A stretch of 64,000 bases of DNA from VRUE01 sp963715625 (GCA_963715625.1 OY970260.1:1612001-1676000); one strand, 5' to 3'. Positions 25,666 through 34,132 are shown, counted from the stretch's first letter. Notes: generated by a model not told the origin, from the letters alone. Made by a program: numbers and translations.

Positions 25666-26612
25666 GCGCGGACGCCGAGCGGCCCGAGGTGGCCGCCGAG
25701 ACCTCGCCCGGCCGCGCCCTGGCGCTCCTCGCCCTGGCGCCGATCGCGACGCGGGAAGCCGACCGGCTCGAGCAGCTCGATAGGGAAGAACGGGAGCGCC
25801 AGGAGGCAGCGGAGCGAGCCCGCGGGCGGAGTGACGAAATGGAGGAGGCCCTGGCGGAGGTGCCGGCGCTGCCCCGGCCCAGCCGCCCGAATGAGCCGAT
25901 TTCGGCGTCGTTCGACTGGGAACGGTTCGTGCCGACGCTCTGGTTGATCCCGGTGTTCCTGATTTTCGTCGGCAACTTGGTGTCCAACAAGACGATCTTC
26001 GATTCTGGCTATCCGTGGGCGGCAATGCTGCTCATGCCGATTGGGTTGGCGGCGCTAAACGGCTGGTGGCCGGTGCTCAGCACGATGCCGGCTCGCGAAC
26101 GCTTTCGTGGCGAGCTAGCGGAGTACGAAGCTGCGACCGCAACCGCCGACCGTCGCGACGCCGAACGGGCAAAGATCCGGGAGAGCTTCGAAATAGACGA
26201 GCCGGGTCCCGCGCCCGTCGACGACATGCCGCCCGCGGATGCCGGGGAGGTTCCTGTAATCCGGGTCGACGGCTGCTACGTCGCTGACGGCCCTGACTAC
26301 CACTACTTCCTACGGTTCTTCCCGAGAGGGGACGTAATGACGGTGACCGTGTCGGGGACAGGTGGTGCGGTGGATTTGAAGACGGTCCGCTCTGTGATGG
26401 GCTGGCTCGTTCCGTCCTCTGGCGACGACGGCCTAAGCAGGGGCCGCCTTTCCCAGTCCGGCGGCGAGATCTCGTTCTCCGCCACCTCGGCGGATGGCAC
26501 TGTGAACTTCCAGGGCACTGTCCTTCCCGGCGGCGAAGAGTTGCGCCTGCAGTCCCATAGCTTGATTAACGGCCATCGCGACGAGCGGGTATGGAGGTTC
26601 ATCGCCGCATGA
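25662..26612 (+). CDS. Two-TM protein with C-terminal beta domain
   Basis: 316 residues. The start resembles its neighbour's (SPGRALALLALAPIATREAD), followed by a charged coiled coil. Membrane helices lie near 87-105 and 114-130. After a second charged helix, residues about 200-316 form a beta-rich domain: DYHYFLRFFPRGDVMTVTVSG, then GEISFSATSADGTVNFQG and LRLQSHSLINGHRDERVWRF. The same domain occurs in the zinc-ribbon protein at 38085 (TYFLRFAEDGSV ... LDSHSHINGNQEADNRFEF). Ligand unknown. ATGA overlaps on both sides. Confidence 0.75.
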   Translation: MSADAERPEVAAETSPGRALALLALAPIATREADRLEQLDREERERQEAAERARGRSDEMEEALAEVPALPRPSRPNEPISASFDWERFVPTLWLIPVFLIFVGNLVSNKTIFDSGYPWAAMLLMPIGLAALNGWWPVLSTMPARERFRGELAEYEAATATADRRDAERAKIRESFEIDEPGPAPVDDMPPADAGEVPVIRVDGCYVADGPDYHYFLRFFPRGDVMTVTVSGTGGAVDLKTVRSVMGWLVPSSGDDGLSRGRLSQSGGEISFSATSADGTVNFQGTVLPGGEELRLQSHSLINGHRDERVWRFIAA

Positions 26613-27799
26613 GCAGCGCCGTCAGCTACGAGTACCGGGTTCGGGAAGAGGAACTGCGCCGCCGCCGGGAGCTACAGGCCGCGCGTGACGCACTGCTCGC
26701 CGCCGAACAGCGCTACGAGAGGGTGCGCGAGCGTGCGGTCGAGCAGCAGCAGACCTGGGGCGCCTCGGTCTCCGTGCCCGACCGGCTCGCCTCCGCCGCC
26801 GCCTCAGAGGACGCCGTGCAGCTGGACGGCGCCGCCCAGCGGTTCGAGCAGAGCACGTCCGCTGCCGAGAAGCGGCTCGACGACGAGGTCGTTGCCGCCA
26901 GGATCGCCGCCTTCCAGGAGGGTATGTCGGCGATCAAGCTGGGAGCCTCAGCGCCGATCGCCGCCGAGGCGGCGCTCAGGCGGACCGCTTCGGCACCGGC
27001 CGATGGTGGGCCCGAGGGCGAGGAGGAAGAGGTCGAGGTGGCGCTCGCGCGGCTAATCGCCAGGCTCGACCCAACCGTTGAGGACGGCGTTGTCGAGAAG
27101 GTACGGATCGCAGCCGACGCGGTCCGTTGTGCGACCTCGGCCAGCGGTCGCGAACAGGGCGTCGAGGCGCTGCGGTTGAGGGTGCAGGAGGCCAACGGCG
27201 AGGCGCGCGAGCGGCGCGAGCGCGAGCGACTCCTCGATCGCAGCGAAGCCCGGCTGAACGGCTTCGACGGCCCCGAGGCGGTGGGCGCGCGCCGGCTTGT
27301 CGCTGAAATCCGCGCCGGGCGCGAGGCGCCGGCCGATCTTGAGGCGACGGTCAACGCCGCGATCGAGAAGGAGACCCGCTCGCAGGAAGCCGAGTACGTG
27401 ACCGAAGAGCTGCGCAGTGCCCTCGAGGGACTCGGATACCAACTCGGCCCCGACTTCGAGACGACCCTGCTGAGCGAGGGCTACACGCAGTTCAGCCGCT
27501 CCGAGTGGGCCGGGTACGCGGTCCGCGTGCGCAGCGGCGGACACCCGCCGCGCCTCAACTTCAACGTCGTCCGCGGCGACGCGTTACGTGCCGACCAGGA
27601 GGCACGCGACAAGGAGGTCGAGAAGGCGTTCTGCGACCGCCAGGCCAAGGTCATCGAGCGGTTGGCGCAGGCTGGGATCTCGGCGGAGCGGACCCGCGTG
27701 GTCGAGCCTGGCGAGAAGCCGATCCAGGTCGTCGAGGGCCTTGAGGGTGCGGCCGGCGCCGGAGCGTCCGGCGCTGCGGCGAAGGAAATGGGCAGATGA
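26609..27799 (+). CDS. Coiled-coil protein preceding the AAA+ ATPase
   Basis: 396 residues from the ATG at 26609, which overlaps the previous stop (ATGA); an upstream GTG frame start is less likely. Nearly the whole chain is predicted helical, rich in Arg/Glu/Ala heptads. A small folded region lies at about 265-330 (LRSALEGLGYQLGPDFETTL, YAVRVRSGGHPPRLNFNV), followed by another helix. No catalytic motif recognised. It is translationally coupled to the ATPase, so it may be its adaptor or substrate-recruiting partner (inference). Confidence 0.7.
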   Translation: MSSAVSYEYRVREEELRRRRELQAARDALLAAEQRYERVRERAVEQQQTWGASVSVPDRLASAAASEDAVQLDGAAQRFEQSTSAAEKRLDDEVVAARIAAFQEGMSAIKLGASAPIAAEAALRRTASAPADGGPEGEEEEVEVALARLIARLDPTVEDGVVEKVRIAADAVRCATSASGREQGVEALRLRVQEANGEARERRERERLLDRSEARLNGFDGPEAVGARRLVAEIRAGREAPADLEATVNAAIEKETRSQEAEYVTEELRSALEGLGYQLGPDFETTLLSEGYTQFSRSEWAGYAVRVRSGGHPPRLNFNVVRGDALRADQEARDKEVEKAFCDRQAKVIERLAQAGISAERTRVVEPGEKPIQVVEGLEGAAGAGASGAAAKEMGR

Positions 27800-29679
27800 C
27801 CGGCGCCGGCGATCTCGACCCCGCCTGGCTGCGCGAGATCGACGCCTCGCTCGGCGTCTCCTCGCAGTTCGTGCTCGCCGGCAACACCGACGACCTGATC
27901 ATCGCGCGGGGCGAGGAGGGTGGCGCCGAGCGCCGCGAGGGGGTCGTCGACGCGCTCTGGCAGCGCCTGCAGAGGAGTGGCTATGAGTTCCTCGTCGTCT
28001 ACGACGTCTCCGAGCGGCTCAGGGTCCACCCGCAGGAGGAGGGGGCGCTCGCGGCGGCTCGGCAGGTCCTCGGCGCGCAGCTGGACGCCGAGTCCGTCTC
28101 CCTCGAGCGCCTCGTCGATGTGATCCGCGACATTGCCGGCTCGCGCGAGCACCACTGCGGCCTGATCGTCGAACGCGCCGGCCGGCTGGTTGTCAAAGCC
28201 GACGCGCTCAATCCCACCGAGCACAAGTTCTTCGCTGACGCGGCGCGCCTGGCGAGGAGCTGCGAGCCGCACCGGGCCTCGGAGAAACGGGCCGTCTCCC
28301 TCTTCAACCCAGTGGTCTGGGTCGTCGAGAACGAGCGCGAGATGCCCAACTGGTTCCTCAGCCTCGGCGAGCGCCTGCGCACAGCGACGGCCCCCTACCC
28401 GGAGATCGACGAGCGCAAGCAGATGGCCCGCTGGCTGGCGCCGGTCTTCACCGACTACGGCGAGCTCGAGGAGGACGAGCGCGAGAACCTGATCCTCCGC
28501 TACGCGGGCCACACCCAGGGCATGACCCTCGCCGACATGCAGAGCATCATGCAGCTAGCGAAGGACCGCGGCCTGGGACTGCGGGAAATCGAGGACGCGG
28601 CCCGCGGCTACCGGGTCGGCGTGCTCGAGAACCCCTGGAAGCAGACCTCGCTGCGCGAGAAGGTAAAGGCCGAGCTCGCCGCCCTCAATCGGTCCGTGGA
28701 GGAGCGCGAGGAGGGGACAATCACCCAGCGAGTGATGGGGCAAGACGATGCCGTCCGTCGCTCGCTCGACATCCTCGCCCGCTCAGTCACCAACCTGACC
28801 GCGGCGCACCGCTCGGCGCACGCGATCGGGCCGCGCGGCGTCCTCTTCTTCGCCGGACCGACCGGCGTCGGCAAGACCGAGCTCGCCAAGGCGCTGACCG
28901 AGTTGGTCTTCGGCGATAGCGGTGCCTACACGCGCTTCGACATGAGCGAGTTCGCCGAGGAGGGCTCGGCCGCGCGGCTAATCGGCGCCCCGCCCGGCTA
29001 CATCGGCTTCGATGCCGGCGGGGAGCTCACCAACGCGATCCGCGAGCGCGCCTTCAGCCTCATCCTCTTCGACGAGATCGAGAAGGCGCACAGCCTGATC
29101 CTCGACAAGTTCCTGCAGATCCTCGAGGACGGCCGGCTCACCGACGGCCGCGGCGGCACGGTCGTCTTCACCGAGGCGATCCTCGTCTTCACCTCCAACC
29201 TCGGCATCTACCGAAAAACCGAGGATGGCCGACGCGAGCAGGTGATCAAGCCGCCGCCGGAGATGGATCGCGACGAGGCTGAAGGGCTGGTGCTAGAGGA
29301 GATCAAGCGCTTCTTCATCGAGGACCTCGGCCGCCCCGAGCTGCGCAACCGGTTCGGCAACAACATCATCGTCTTCGACTTCATCGACCGCGAGGCGGGT
29401 GACCGGATCCTGACGCTGCTGCTCAAGAACGTCGAGCGCCGGATCGAGCGCGAGTATCGGGCGAAGCTCGTGCTGGCGCCGGAAGTGCGCAAACAGCTCG
29501 CCGAGATCGCACTCGCCGACCTCTCCAACGGCGGACGCGGGATCGGCACGGTGGTGGAGCAGGCCCTCGTCAATCCTCTCGCCCGCAAGCTGGTCGGCGA
29601 GGCGCCCGCCGTCGGCGGGCAGGTGTCCGTGACCGGGCTGCGCCGCGACGGCCCGCTCTTCGAGCTCGATTGCGAATGA
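27796..29679 (+). CDS. ClpB/ClpA-like AAA+ ATPase
   Basis: 627 residues. The C-terminal half is a Clp-type second AAA+ module: MGQDDAVRRSL, Walker A GPTGVGKT (354-361), FDMSEFAEEGSAARLIGAPP, GYIGFDAGGELTNAIRERAF, Walker B LILFDEIEKAH, LTDGRGGTVVF, a TSNLG sensor and a PELRNRF Arg-finger region, followed by the small D2 domain. Residues 20-280 look like a second AAA-like fold without P-loop (FVLAGNTDDLII, VVWVVENEREMPNWF), that is, a degenerate first module. Such ATPases remodel or unfold proteins. There is no ClpP-binding loop that I can identify. Coupled by ATGA overlaps to both neighbours. Confidence 0.9.
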   Translation: MTGAGDLDPAWLREIDASLGVSSQFVLAGNTDDLIIARGEEGGAERREGVVDALWQRLQRSGYEFLVVYDVSERLRVHPQEEGALAAARQVLGAQLDAESVSLERLVDVIRDIAGSREHHCGLIVERAGRLVVKADALNPTEHKFFADAARLARSCEPHRASEKRAVSLFNPVVWVVENEREMPNWFLSLGERLRTATAPYPEIDERKQMARWLAPVFTDYGELEEDERENLILRYAGHTQGMTLADMQSIMQLAKDRGLGLREIEDAARGYRVGVLENPWKQTSLREKVKAELAALNRSVEEREEGTITQRVMGQDDAVRRSLDILARSVTNLTAAHRSAHAIGPRGVLFFAGPTGVGKTELAKALTELVFGDSGAYTRFDMSEFAEEGSAARLIGAPPGYIGFDAGGELTNAIRERAFSLILFDEIEKAHSLILDKFLQILEDGRLTDGRGGTVVFTEAILVFTSNLGIYRKTEDGRREQVIKPPPEMDRDEAEGLVLEEIKRFFIEDLGRPELRNRFGNNIIVFDFIDREAGDRILTLLLKNVERRIEREYRAKLVLAPEVRKQLAEIALADLSNGGRGIGTVVEQALVNPLARKLVGEAPAVGGQVSVTGLRRDGPLFELDCE

Positions 29680-30326
29680 AGATCGAGGTCAACAGGCTCC
29701 ACCACCCGGTCACCGCCCTCGGCCCCGGCACCAGGGCGGGGATCTGGGTCCAGGGCTGCTCGATCGGGTGTCGGGGCTGCCTCTCGCGCGACACCTGGGA
29801 GCCGCGCCGTGAGGCGCGCACCGAGGTCGCCGCCGTGGTCGAGTGGGTGGTGGGCCTACACGCCGCCGAGGTCAACGGCATCACGATCAGCGGCGGCGAG
29901 CCCTTCGACCAGCCCGAGGCGCTGCTGGAGCTGCTGGCGGGGCTCGACGCATGGCGCGCGGAGCGGGCGGGCGAGCTCGACGTGCTCTGCTACTCGGGGT
30001 ACTCGCTGCGGCACCTCGAACGGCGGCACCCGCAGGCTCTCAACCTGGTCGATGCGGTCATTACGGGCCCCTATCGCGAGGACCTGCCGACCGACCTGAT
30101 CTGGCGCGGCTCGGCGAACCAGGAGCTGACTCCGTGCAGCCCGATGGGGCGCGCCCGCTACGCCGAGTTCGTCGAGTCCCGGCCGGCCGAGCCGCCGATC
30201 CAGGTCGCCGTCGAGCCCCGGGCAATCCGGCTGATCGGCGTCCCGAGGCGCGGCGACATAGCAGGTCTCGAGGCGGCTCTGAGCGGCGTCGGGGTCGAGC
30301 TGGGGGAGTCCTCGTGGACACCGTGA
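29676..30326 (+). CDS. Radical-SAM activase-like protein (4Fe-4S single-cluster)
   Basis: 216 residues. The cluster motif C-SIG-C-RG-C (CX3CX2C) sits in GIWVQGCSIGCRGC. GITISGGEPFDQPEALLEL supplies the GGEP SAM-binding motif. Length and layout match the anaerobic ribonucleotide-reductase/pyruvate-formate-lyase activase group. No glycyl-radical enzyme lies nearby, so the substrate is probably a partner in this operon (inference). Starts at ATG 29676 overlapping the ATPase stop; overlaps the FHA gene by 13 bp. Confidence 0.85.
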   Translation: MKIEVNRLHHPVTALGPGTRAGIWVQGCSIGCRGCLSRDTWEPRREARTEVAAVVEWVVGLHAAEVNGITISGGEPFDQPEALLELLAGLDAWRAERAGELDVLCYSGYSLRHLERRHPQALNLVDAVITGPYREDLPTDLIWRGSANQELTPCSPMGRARYAEFVESRPAEPPIQVAVEPRAIRLIGVPRRGDIAGLEAALSGVGVELGESSWTP

Positions 30327-30862
30327 CCTGCGGCGCCTGCGGAAAGGAGGTGCCGGCCGAGGCCGTCTACTGCCCGAAGTGCGCGCGCCCGGTCGCCGCG
30401 ACCGTCTCCACAGAGCTGCCCTCGTCCGCCGCGGCGCCGGCCGAAGGGGATGCCGCCCTCTTCGAGGGGGAGTCGCGGCGCTGCACGGCGCCCGGCTGCG
30501 GGCAGCCGCTCGACGCCGGCGAGACGGTCTGCGGCTACTGCGGCGAACCGGTCGGCGGCCCGGCGCCGGCGGGGGCGAGCACGCTCGTCCTCCCCTGGGG
30601 CGAGCACGTGATCGGCGACGAGGACTCGCTCGTCCTCGGCCGCGAGCACCCGCCCTTCTCGGCTCAGCTTGCGGCCTTCCCGAACGTCGGTCGCACCCAC
30701 GCCAGGATCGCCCGCAGCGAGGGCGCGATGCGGGTCACCGACCTCAACTCGAGCAACGGCACCTACCTCGACGGTAGGCGCATCCCCCCCGAGCTGCCCG
30801 AAGAGCTGCGCCCCGGCCAGGTCCTGCGCCTGGCCGCGACCCTGGAGATCGAGGTCCGGTGA
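30314..30862 (+). CDS. Double zinc-ribbon FHA-domain protein
   Basis: 182 residues from the GTG at 30314, inside the end of the radical-SAM gene. Two zinc ribbons: C6/C9 with C20/C23, and CTAPGC with CGYC (57-76). After a short linker comes an FHA domain at 97-182: LVLGREHPP, VGRTHARI, VTDLNSSNGTYLDGRRI. The Gly-Arg, Ser/Thr-x-His and Asn-Gly-Thr residues that contact phosphothreonine are present. The likely ligand is the TxxD-repeat tail of the operon's kinase. It would then recruit the kinase to whatever the ribbons bind. Overlaps the PP2C start (GTGA). Confidence 0.88.
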   Translation: MDTVTCGACGKEVPAEAVYCPKCARPVAATVSTELPSSAAAPAEGDAALFEGESRRCTAPGCGQPLDAGETVCGYCGEPVGGPAPAGASTLVLPWGEHVIGDEDSLVLGREHPPFSAQLAAFPNVGRTHARIARSEGAMRVTDLNSSNGTYLDGRRIPPELPEELRPGQVLRLAATLEIEVR

Positions 30863-31617
30863 GCGACGCCGTCACAGGGATGAGCGGCGCGGGCCTGGTC
30901 CGGGTCTGCGCGAGCACGCACCCCGGCCTGGTCCGCGAGCGCAACGAGGACAGCGTCGGCTGCTCGGGCTGGGCGGCGCAGGGGACGGTCGGCATCGCCT
31001 CGCACTCCTACTCCGGCGATGGGCCCGTGGTCTGTGTGGTCGCCGACGGCCTCGGCGGCCAGGCGGCCGGCGACGTCGCCAGCCTCACCGTAACCCGCGA
31101 GCTCGTCCACAACCCGCCGCCCCGGGACACCGGCGAGCTCAGCGACGTGCTCCTCGCCGCGCACGGCGTGCTCATCCACGCGGGCGAGCGCGACCCCGCT
31201 CTCACCGGGATGGCGACGACCGTCGCCGTCCTGGCGATCACCGCCGAGGCGATCCTCTGCGCGAACGTCGGCGACACGCGGATCTACGAAGTCGTCGAGG
31301 GTTCGGTGGTGCCGATCTCCTTCGACGACAACCCGGGTGCCCTCGACCCCTCCGCCGAACGCCAGGCCTCGGTCCTCACCCAGGCCCTCGGCGGCTCGCG
31401 GCCGGTCGGCCCGAGCCCACACGTGCAATGGTTCAAGCGGGAGCCGCTGGGCTTCCTGCTTTGCTCCGATGGCCTCACGAATCCGGTCGCCGACGAGGAG
31501 ATTGGAGCGGCGTTCGCTAGCGAGGTGTCGGACGCCGCGATTATCGAATCGCTGGTCCGGCTGGCGCTTGAGCGGGGGGCGCCGGACAACGTCAGCGCGA
31601 TGCTGGTGCGGACCTGA
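30859..31617 (+). CDS. PP2C-family Ser/Thr phosphatase
   Basis: 252 residues from the GTG at 30859. All metal-binding signatures are present: VRERNEDSVG, VCVVADGLGGQAAGD, GMATTVAVLAI, CANVGDTRIYE, LLCSDGLTNPV and APDNVSAMLV. A complete single-domain PPM phosphatase, cytosolic. Last gene of the operon and the natural antagonist of its kinase. It stops 1 bp before a convergent gene, with no room for an intrinsic terminator between them. Confidence 0.93.
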   Translation: MSDAVTGMSGAGLVRVCASTHPGLVRERNEDSVGCSGWAAQGTVGIASHSYSGDGPVVCVVADGLGGQAAGDVASLTVTRELVHNPPPRDTGELSDVLLAAHGVLIHAGERDPALTGMATTVAVLAITAEAILCANVGDTRIYEVVEGSVVPISFDDNPGALDPSAERQASVLTQALGGSRPVGPSPHVQWFKREPLGFLLCSDGLTNPVADEEIGAAFASEVSDAAIIESLVRLALERGAPDNVSAMLVRT

Positions 31618-31618
31618 C

Positions 31619-32068
31619 CTACTTTCCCCCGAGCATTCTCGCCGCGCCGAGGATCCATGCGAGCAGGGCCGCAACCAGGAAGATTGCGGCCGCGGCATCG
31701 GGGCCCTCTGTCACTGCTGCGTCGCAGACCGCTGCGACCGCTCCGAAAAGCACGATTAGCAACCCGAGATTGGTGAAAAGCGCGTAGCTGATCACCAGCA
31801 GGACCATCGCCAGGACGATGACCGGCGCTCCAAGCTGGCTCAATGACGGCGAGACCGCCAGGTTCGCGACGGCGAATATTGCGAAGAAGATCTCGAAGGG
31901 GGTGCGATTGCCGGCCTCGCGGGACCGCCGCCCGCCCATCGTCCCGCCGGGGCCCTTCGCAAACGGCAGCTTGAAGCCACCCGCCCCGCCGCGGATGATG
32001 AAAGCGATCAGGCCGACGAGGCCGGCGATGACGACCAGACCGGTGAGGAGCGATTCGCCGTTGTTCAC
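31619..32068 (-). CDS. Multi-TM small membrane protein
   Basis: 149 residues from the GTG at 32068, which overlaps the upstream gene's stop (GTGA). Four to five hydrophobic segments: SLLTGLVVIAGLVGLIAFII, PFEIFFAIFAVANLAV, APVIVLAMVLLVISYALF, NLGLLIVLFGAVAAVCDA, and AAIFLVAALLAWILGAARML. A basic loop lies after the first helix. The longer open frame upstream overlaps the neighbour and is rejected. Unknown family. Convergent with the PP2C gene. Confidence 0.65.
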   Translation of the reverse strand: MNNGESLLTGLVVIAGLVGLIAFIIRGGAGGFKLPFAKGPGGTMGGRRSREAGNRTPFEIFFAIFAVANLAVSPSLSQLGAPVIVLAMVLLVISYALFTNLGLLIVLFGAVAAVCDAAVTEGPDAAAAIFLVAALLAWILGAARMLGGK

Positions 32069-32343
32069 CGTCCGCCTCCGAGCGCGGCGAGCGGGTCGTT
32101 GGCGTCGACGTGCAGATCGATCAGCACCATGTCGGGCCGCCGTGCCGCCCGCTCGAGGCTGGCGAGGAGCATCAGGAGCTCGGCGGCGTTCTGCGCGACA
32201 GTCACACTGAGGCTCCGCGGCGCCAGGGTTTGCGCGAGGTCGTGCTCGAGTCGCGACCACAGCTCCAAGCCCGCCTGAGAGTCCTCCGCGACGACGATCC
32301 GAATCTCGTTCTTCTCCTCCAACGCGGCGCAGGGTATGCGCAT
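32065..32343 (-). CDS. Small receiver-like or vWA-like protein
   Basis: 92 residues from the ATG at 32343. IRIVVAEDSQAGLELWSRLE and ARRPDMVLIDLHVDANDPLA resemble the first Asp-containing strand and the phospho-acceptor strand of a response-regulator receiver fold. The chain ends early, without the conserved Lys. First of a two-gene minus-strand operon with the membrane protein. Real coding is supported by the GTGA coupling. Function unknown. Confidence 0.5.
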   Translation of the reverse strand: MRIPCAALEEKNEIRIVVAEDSQAGLELWSRLEHDLAQTLAPRSLSVTVAQNAAELLMLLASLERAARRPDMVLIDLHVDANDPLAALGGGR

Positions 32344-32435
32344 CGCGGTGTCAGGTGCAGAGTCATGTATCACCCCTGAAGCAGGCGCCACCGAGATTCA
32401 CCCTTACAACCCACATCGGCAGCCTATGTGAAAGG

Positions 32436-33608
32436 ATGAACTCGATGTCCAGTCAGCAGGGGACCCGTGCGGGGGGTCTCACCGAGGTCTCGCTGGGGCG
32501 TGCCGTCGCCCTCGTCGCGCTCAGGCCGGTGGCCGAGCGATTGGCGAATCGTGTCGAGCAGGAGGAGCGCGAGGAGCGAAAAAGGCAGGAGGCGGAGCGC
32601 CGGGAAGAGAGAAAGGCCCGGCGCGCCGAAGCCCGCAACCGCTTGGCGCAGTCCGCTGGCCGGGAGTTCCTCCTCGTCTGCGCCTGGGCGGCCGGATGGC
32701 TGCTGCTGACGATGGGCGTCAGCCTGCCGGTCACCTTCAAGCCGCCGGGGGCCGGCATCGAGCCTGCGGCCCTCGCGACGCTTCACTACCAGTGGCTGCC
32801 TGCCCTGATCGGCGGCGGGATCATGCTGCTCGCGGGCTGGGCCTACGACCTGTTCCGTGCACGGTCCGGGCAGATGGCGTGGTCGGCGGGCAGCTCCTAC
32901 CTAGACTTCATCCTCCTCGGCCTCGGGCTTCCCTGGGTCTTCCTGCAGGCGGCCGGTCAGGACGACGCCGTCCCACCCAGCGCCTGGGCCACGGTCCCGT
33001 TGGTGGTGATGGCGGCCTTCGTGCTGACGCTCTGCCTGCGCCTGCTCGGCGAGCGGATCGAGGAGCCCAACCGGCGCAAGCTCACACTGCTTGCGGTCGG
33101 CGCCGGCGCCCTCGGCCTGGCCTGGCTGACCGCGCCCCGCAGCGACGTCCCCTCGGACGCAGAACAGAGAAAGGTTGACCGCCGCCTGATCACGGCCGTG
33201 CCAATGCCGCACTGCTCGCGTCGCGCGATCGCGGCACTTCCGCCCAGCCTCTTCCGCAACAGCTTGGACGGTCTCGTCCGCTGCCACCAGGGCAGCATCA
33301 GGGGCACCTTCATGGCCTTCAAGAACACTCAGCTTCTCGACATCTACGTCTCGCAGAAGGAGTACGCCGTTGACCACCGGACGGGAGAGCTGGCCGACAG
33401 CTGCCGCCAGCGATCGGGCACCTACATGTACCCCTGGCACCGGGAATCGCACCCCGACATCGAGCGGGGTCAGTCCTTTTGCTACGGGACCGGAAAGCGG
33501 TCGATGATCGCCTGGTCGGACTCACGCAGCAACCTCTTCGCCTCGATCACCGGGCGCTCCCGCGCCCACCTGTATCGGTGGTGGCATACACACACAGTTC
33601 GATTCTGA
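32436..33608 (+). CDS. Multi-TM protein with the shared EVSLGRAVAL start
   Basis: 390 residues from the ATG at 32436 (a second ATG at 32445). Near the N-terminus TEVSLGRAVALVALRPVAER matches the proteins at 25162 and 25662. A strongly charged helix follows, then five or six membrane helices between about 75 and 235. The extracytoplasmic C-terminal domain (about 245-390) has several Cys and aromatic residues (MPHCSRRAI, GLVRCHQGSIRG, TGELADSCRQRSG). Related by its start to the kinase operon but transcribed separately. Possibly the sensor or receptor member of that family (inference). Confidence 0.7.
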   Translation: MNSMSSQQGTRAGGLTEVSLGRAVALVALRPVAERLANRVEQEEREERKRQEAERREERKARRAEARNRLAQSAGREFLLVCAWAAGWLLLTMGVSLPVTFKPPGAGIEPAALATLHYQWLPALIGGGIMLLAGWAYDLFRARSGQMAWSAGSSYLDFILLGLGLPWVFLQAAGQDDAVPPSAWATVPLVVMAAFVLTLCLRLLGERIEEPNRRKLTLLAVGAGALGLAWLTAPRSDVPSDAEQRKVDRRLITAVPMPHCSRRAIAALPPSLFRNSLDGLVRCHQGSIRGTFMAFKNTQLLDIYVSQKEYAVDHRTGELADSCRQRSGTYMYPWHRESHPDIERGQSFCYGTGKRSMIAWSDSRSNLFASITGRSRAHLYRWWHTHTVRF

Positions 33609-33640
33609 AAGGTTACGAAATGGCTCAGCAATGTTCGACA

Positions 33641-33659
33641 ACGCCGCGAGGTGCGGCGT
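33641..33659 (+). promoter_or_regulatory. Leader hairpin upstream of 33695 gene
   Basis: ACGCCGC-GAGGT-GCGGCGT is a 7-bp stem without a T-tract, lying between the membrane-protein stop and a strong ribosome-binding site (ACAGGAGGAACAA) before 33695. It may stabilise the downstream message. Confidence 0.4.
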
Positions 33660-33694
33660 CACTAGGCAATTAACCCCAAAGACAGGAGGAACAA

Positions 33695-34087
33695 ATGGCT
33701 GATTGGAATGCTTTGCATAGGTACATCAAGTCGGAGTACAAGGTGGCGAGCGACGACATCAACTCGGTCAAGTTGATCTTCAATCTCGACAACGACCGAA
33801 GCCAGCTGGTTGTGGTCGAGAAGGCCGGTGAGGTTGGCGACTCAGAGTGGGCCGTGGTCTCAACCGCGGTCTGCGGCGAGAACGAGATCAATCCGAAGGA
33901 TGCTCTGACGAGGAGTAGCCAGATGGTCGTCGGCGGCCTGGCGCTGGTCGAGGGCGGGCCAGTCATCTTCCGCCATTCGATTAGGCTCGCCGACCTCGAC
34001 CCCGGAGAGTTCGAGGAGCCGCTCAAGCTCGCCGCGATATTCGGTGACAAACTCGAGCAGGAGTTGTCGGGGGCTGACGCCTACTAG
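33695..34087 (+). CDS. YbjN/type III chaperone-like small protein
   Basis: 130 residues, soluble, acidic. The pattern VKLIFNLDNDRSQLVVVEK ... VIFRHSIRLADLDPGEFEEP ... FGDKLEQELSGADAY resembles the YbjN/CesT-like alpha-beta chaperone fold, where the final helix and Gly-x-Asp-x-Tyr end are common. Excellent ribosome-binding site (GGAGGAACAA). Convergent with the SHOCT gene across a strong terminator. A binding or chaperone role is inferred from fold resemblance only. Confidence 0.65.
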   Translation: MADWNALHRYIKSEYKVASDDINSVKLIFNLDNDRSQLVVVEKAGEVGDSEWAVVSTAVCGENEINPKDALTRSSQMVVGGLALVEGGPVIFRHSIRLADLDPGEFEEPLKLAAIFGDKLEQELSGADAY

Positions 34088-34102
34088 GAAGAAAGCCGGA
34101 GG

Positions 34103-34132
34103 AGGCGCCCCGGCTGGCGCGCCGGGGCGCCT
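34103..34132. terminator. Bidirectional terminator between convergent genes
   Basis: AGGCGCCCCGGC and GCCGGGGCGCCT form a perfect 12-bp stem around a 6-nt loop. It lies between the stops of the genes at 33695 (+) and 34132 (-), touching the latter. T-tracts are poor, so it may act as a strong block rather than a textbook terminator. Confidence 0.7.

Noticed and set aside
27796..29679. Complete ClpB or ClpA
   Set aside because: Only the second AAA+ module is intact, the first lacks a P-loop, and there is no ClpB middle domain or Clp N-domain; it is a ClpB-like derivative.
30163..30700. Minus-strand ORFs opposite the FHA gene
   Set aside because: The plus strand has clear zinc-ribbon and FHA motifs; the opposite frames do not.
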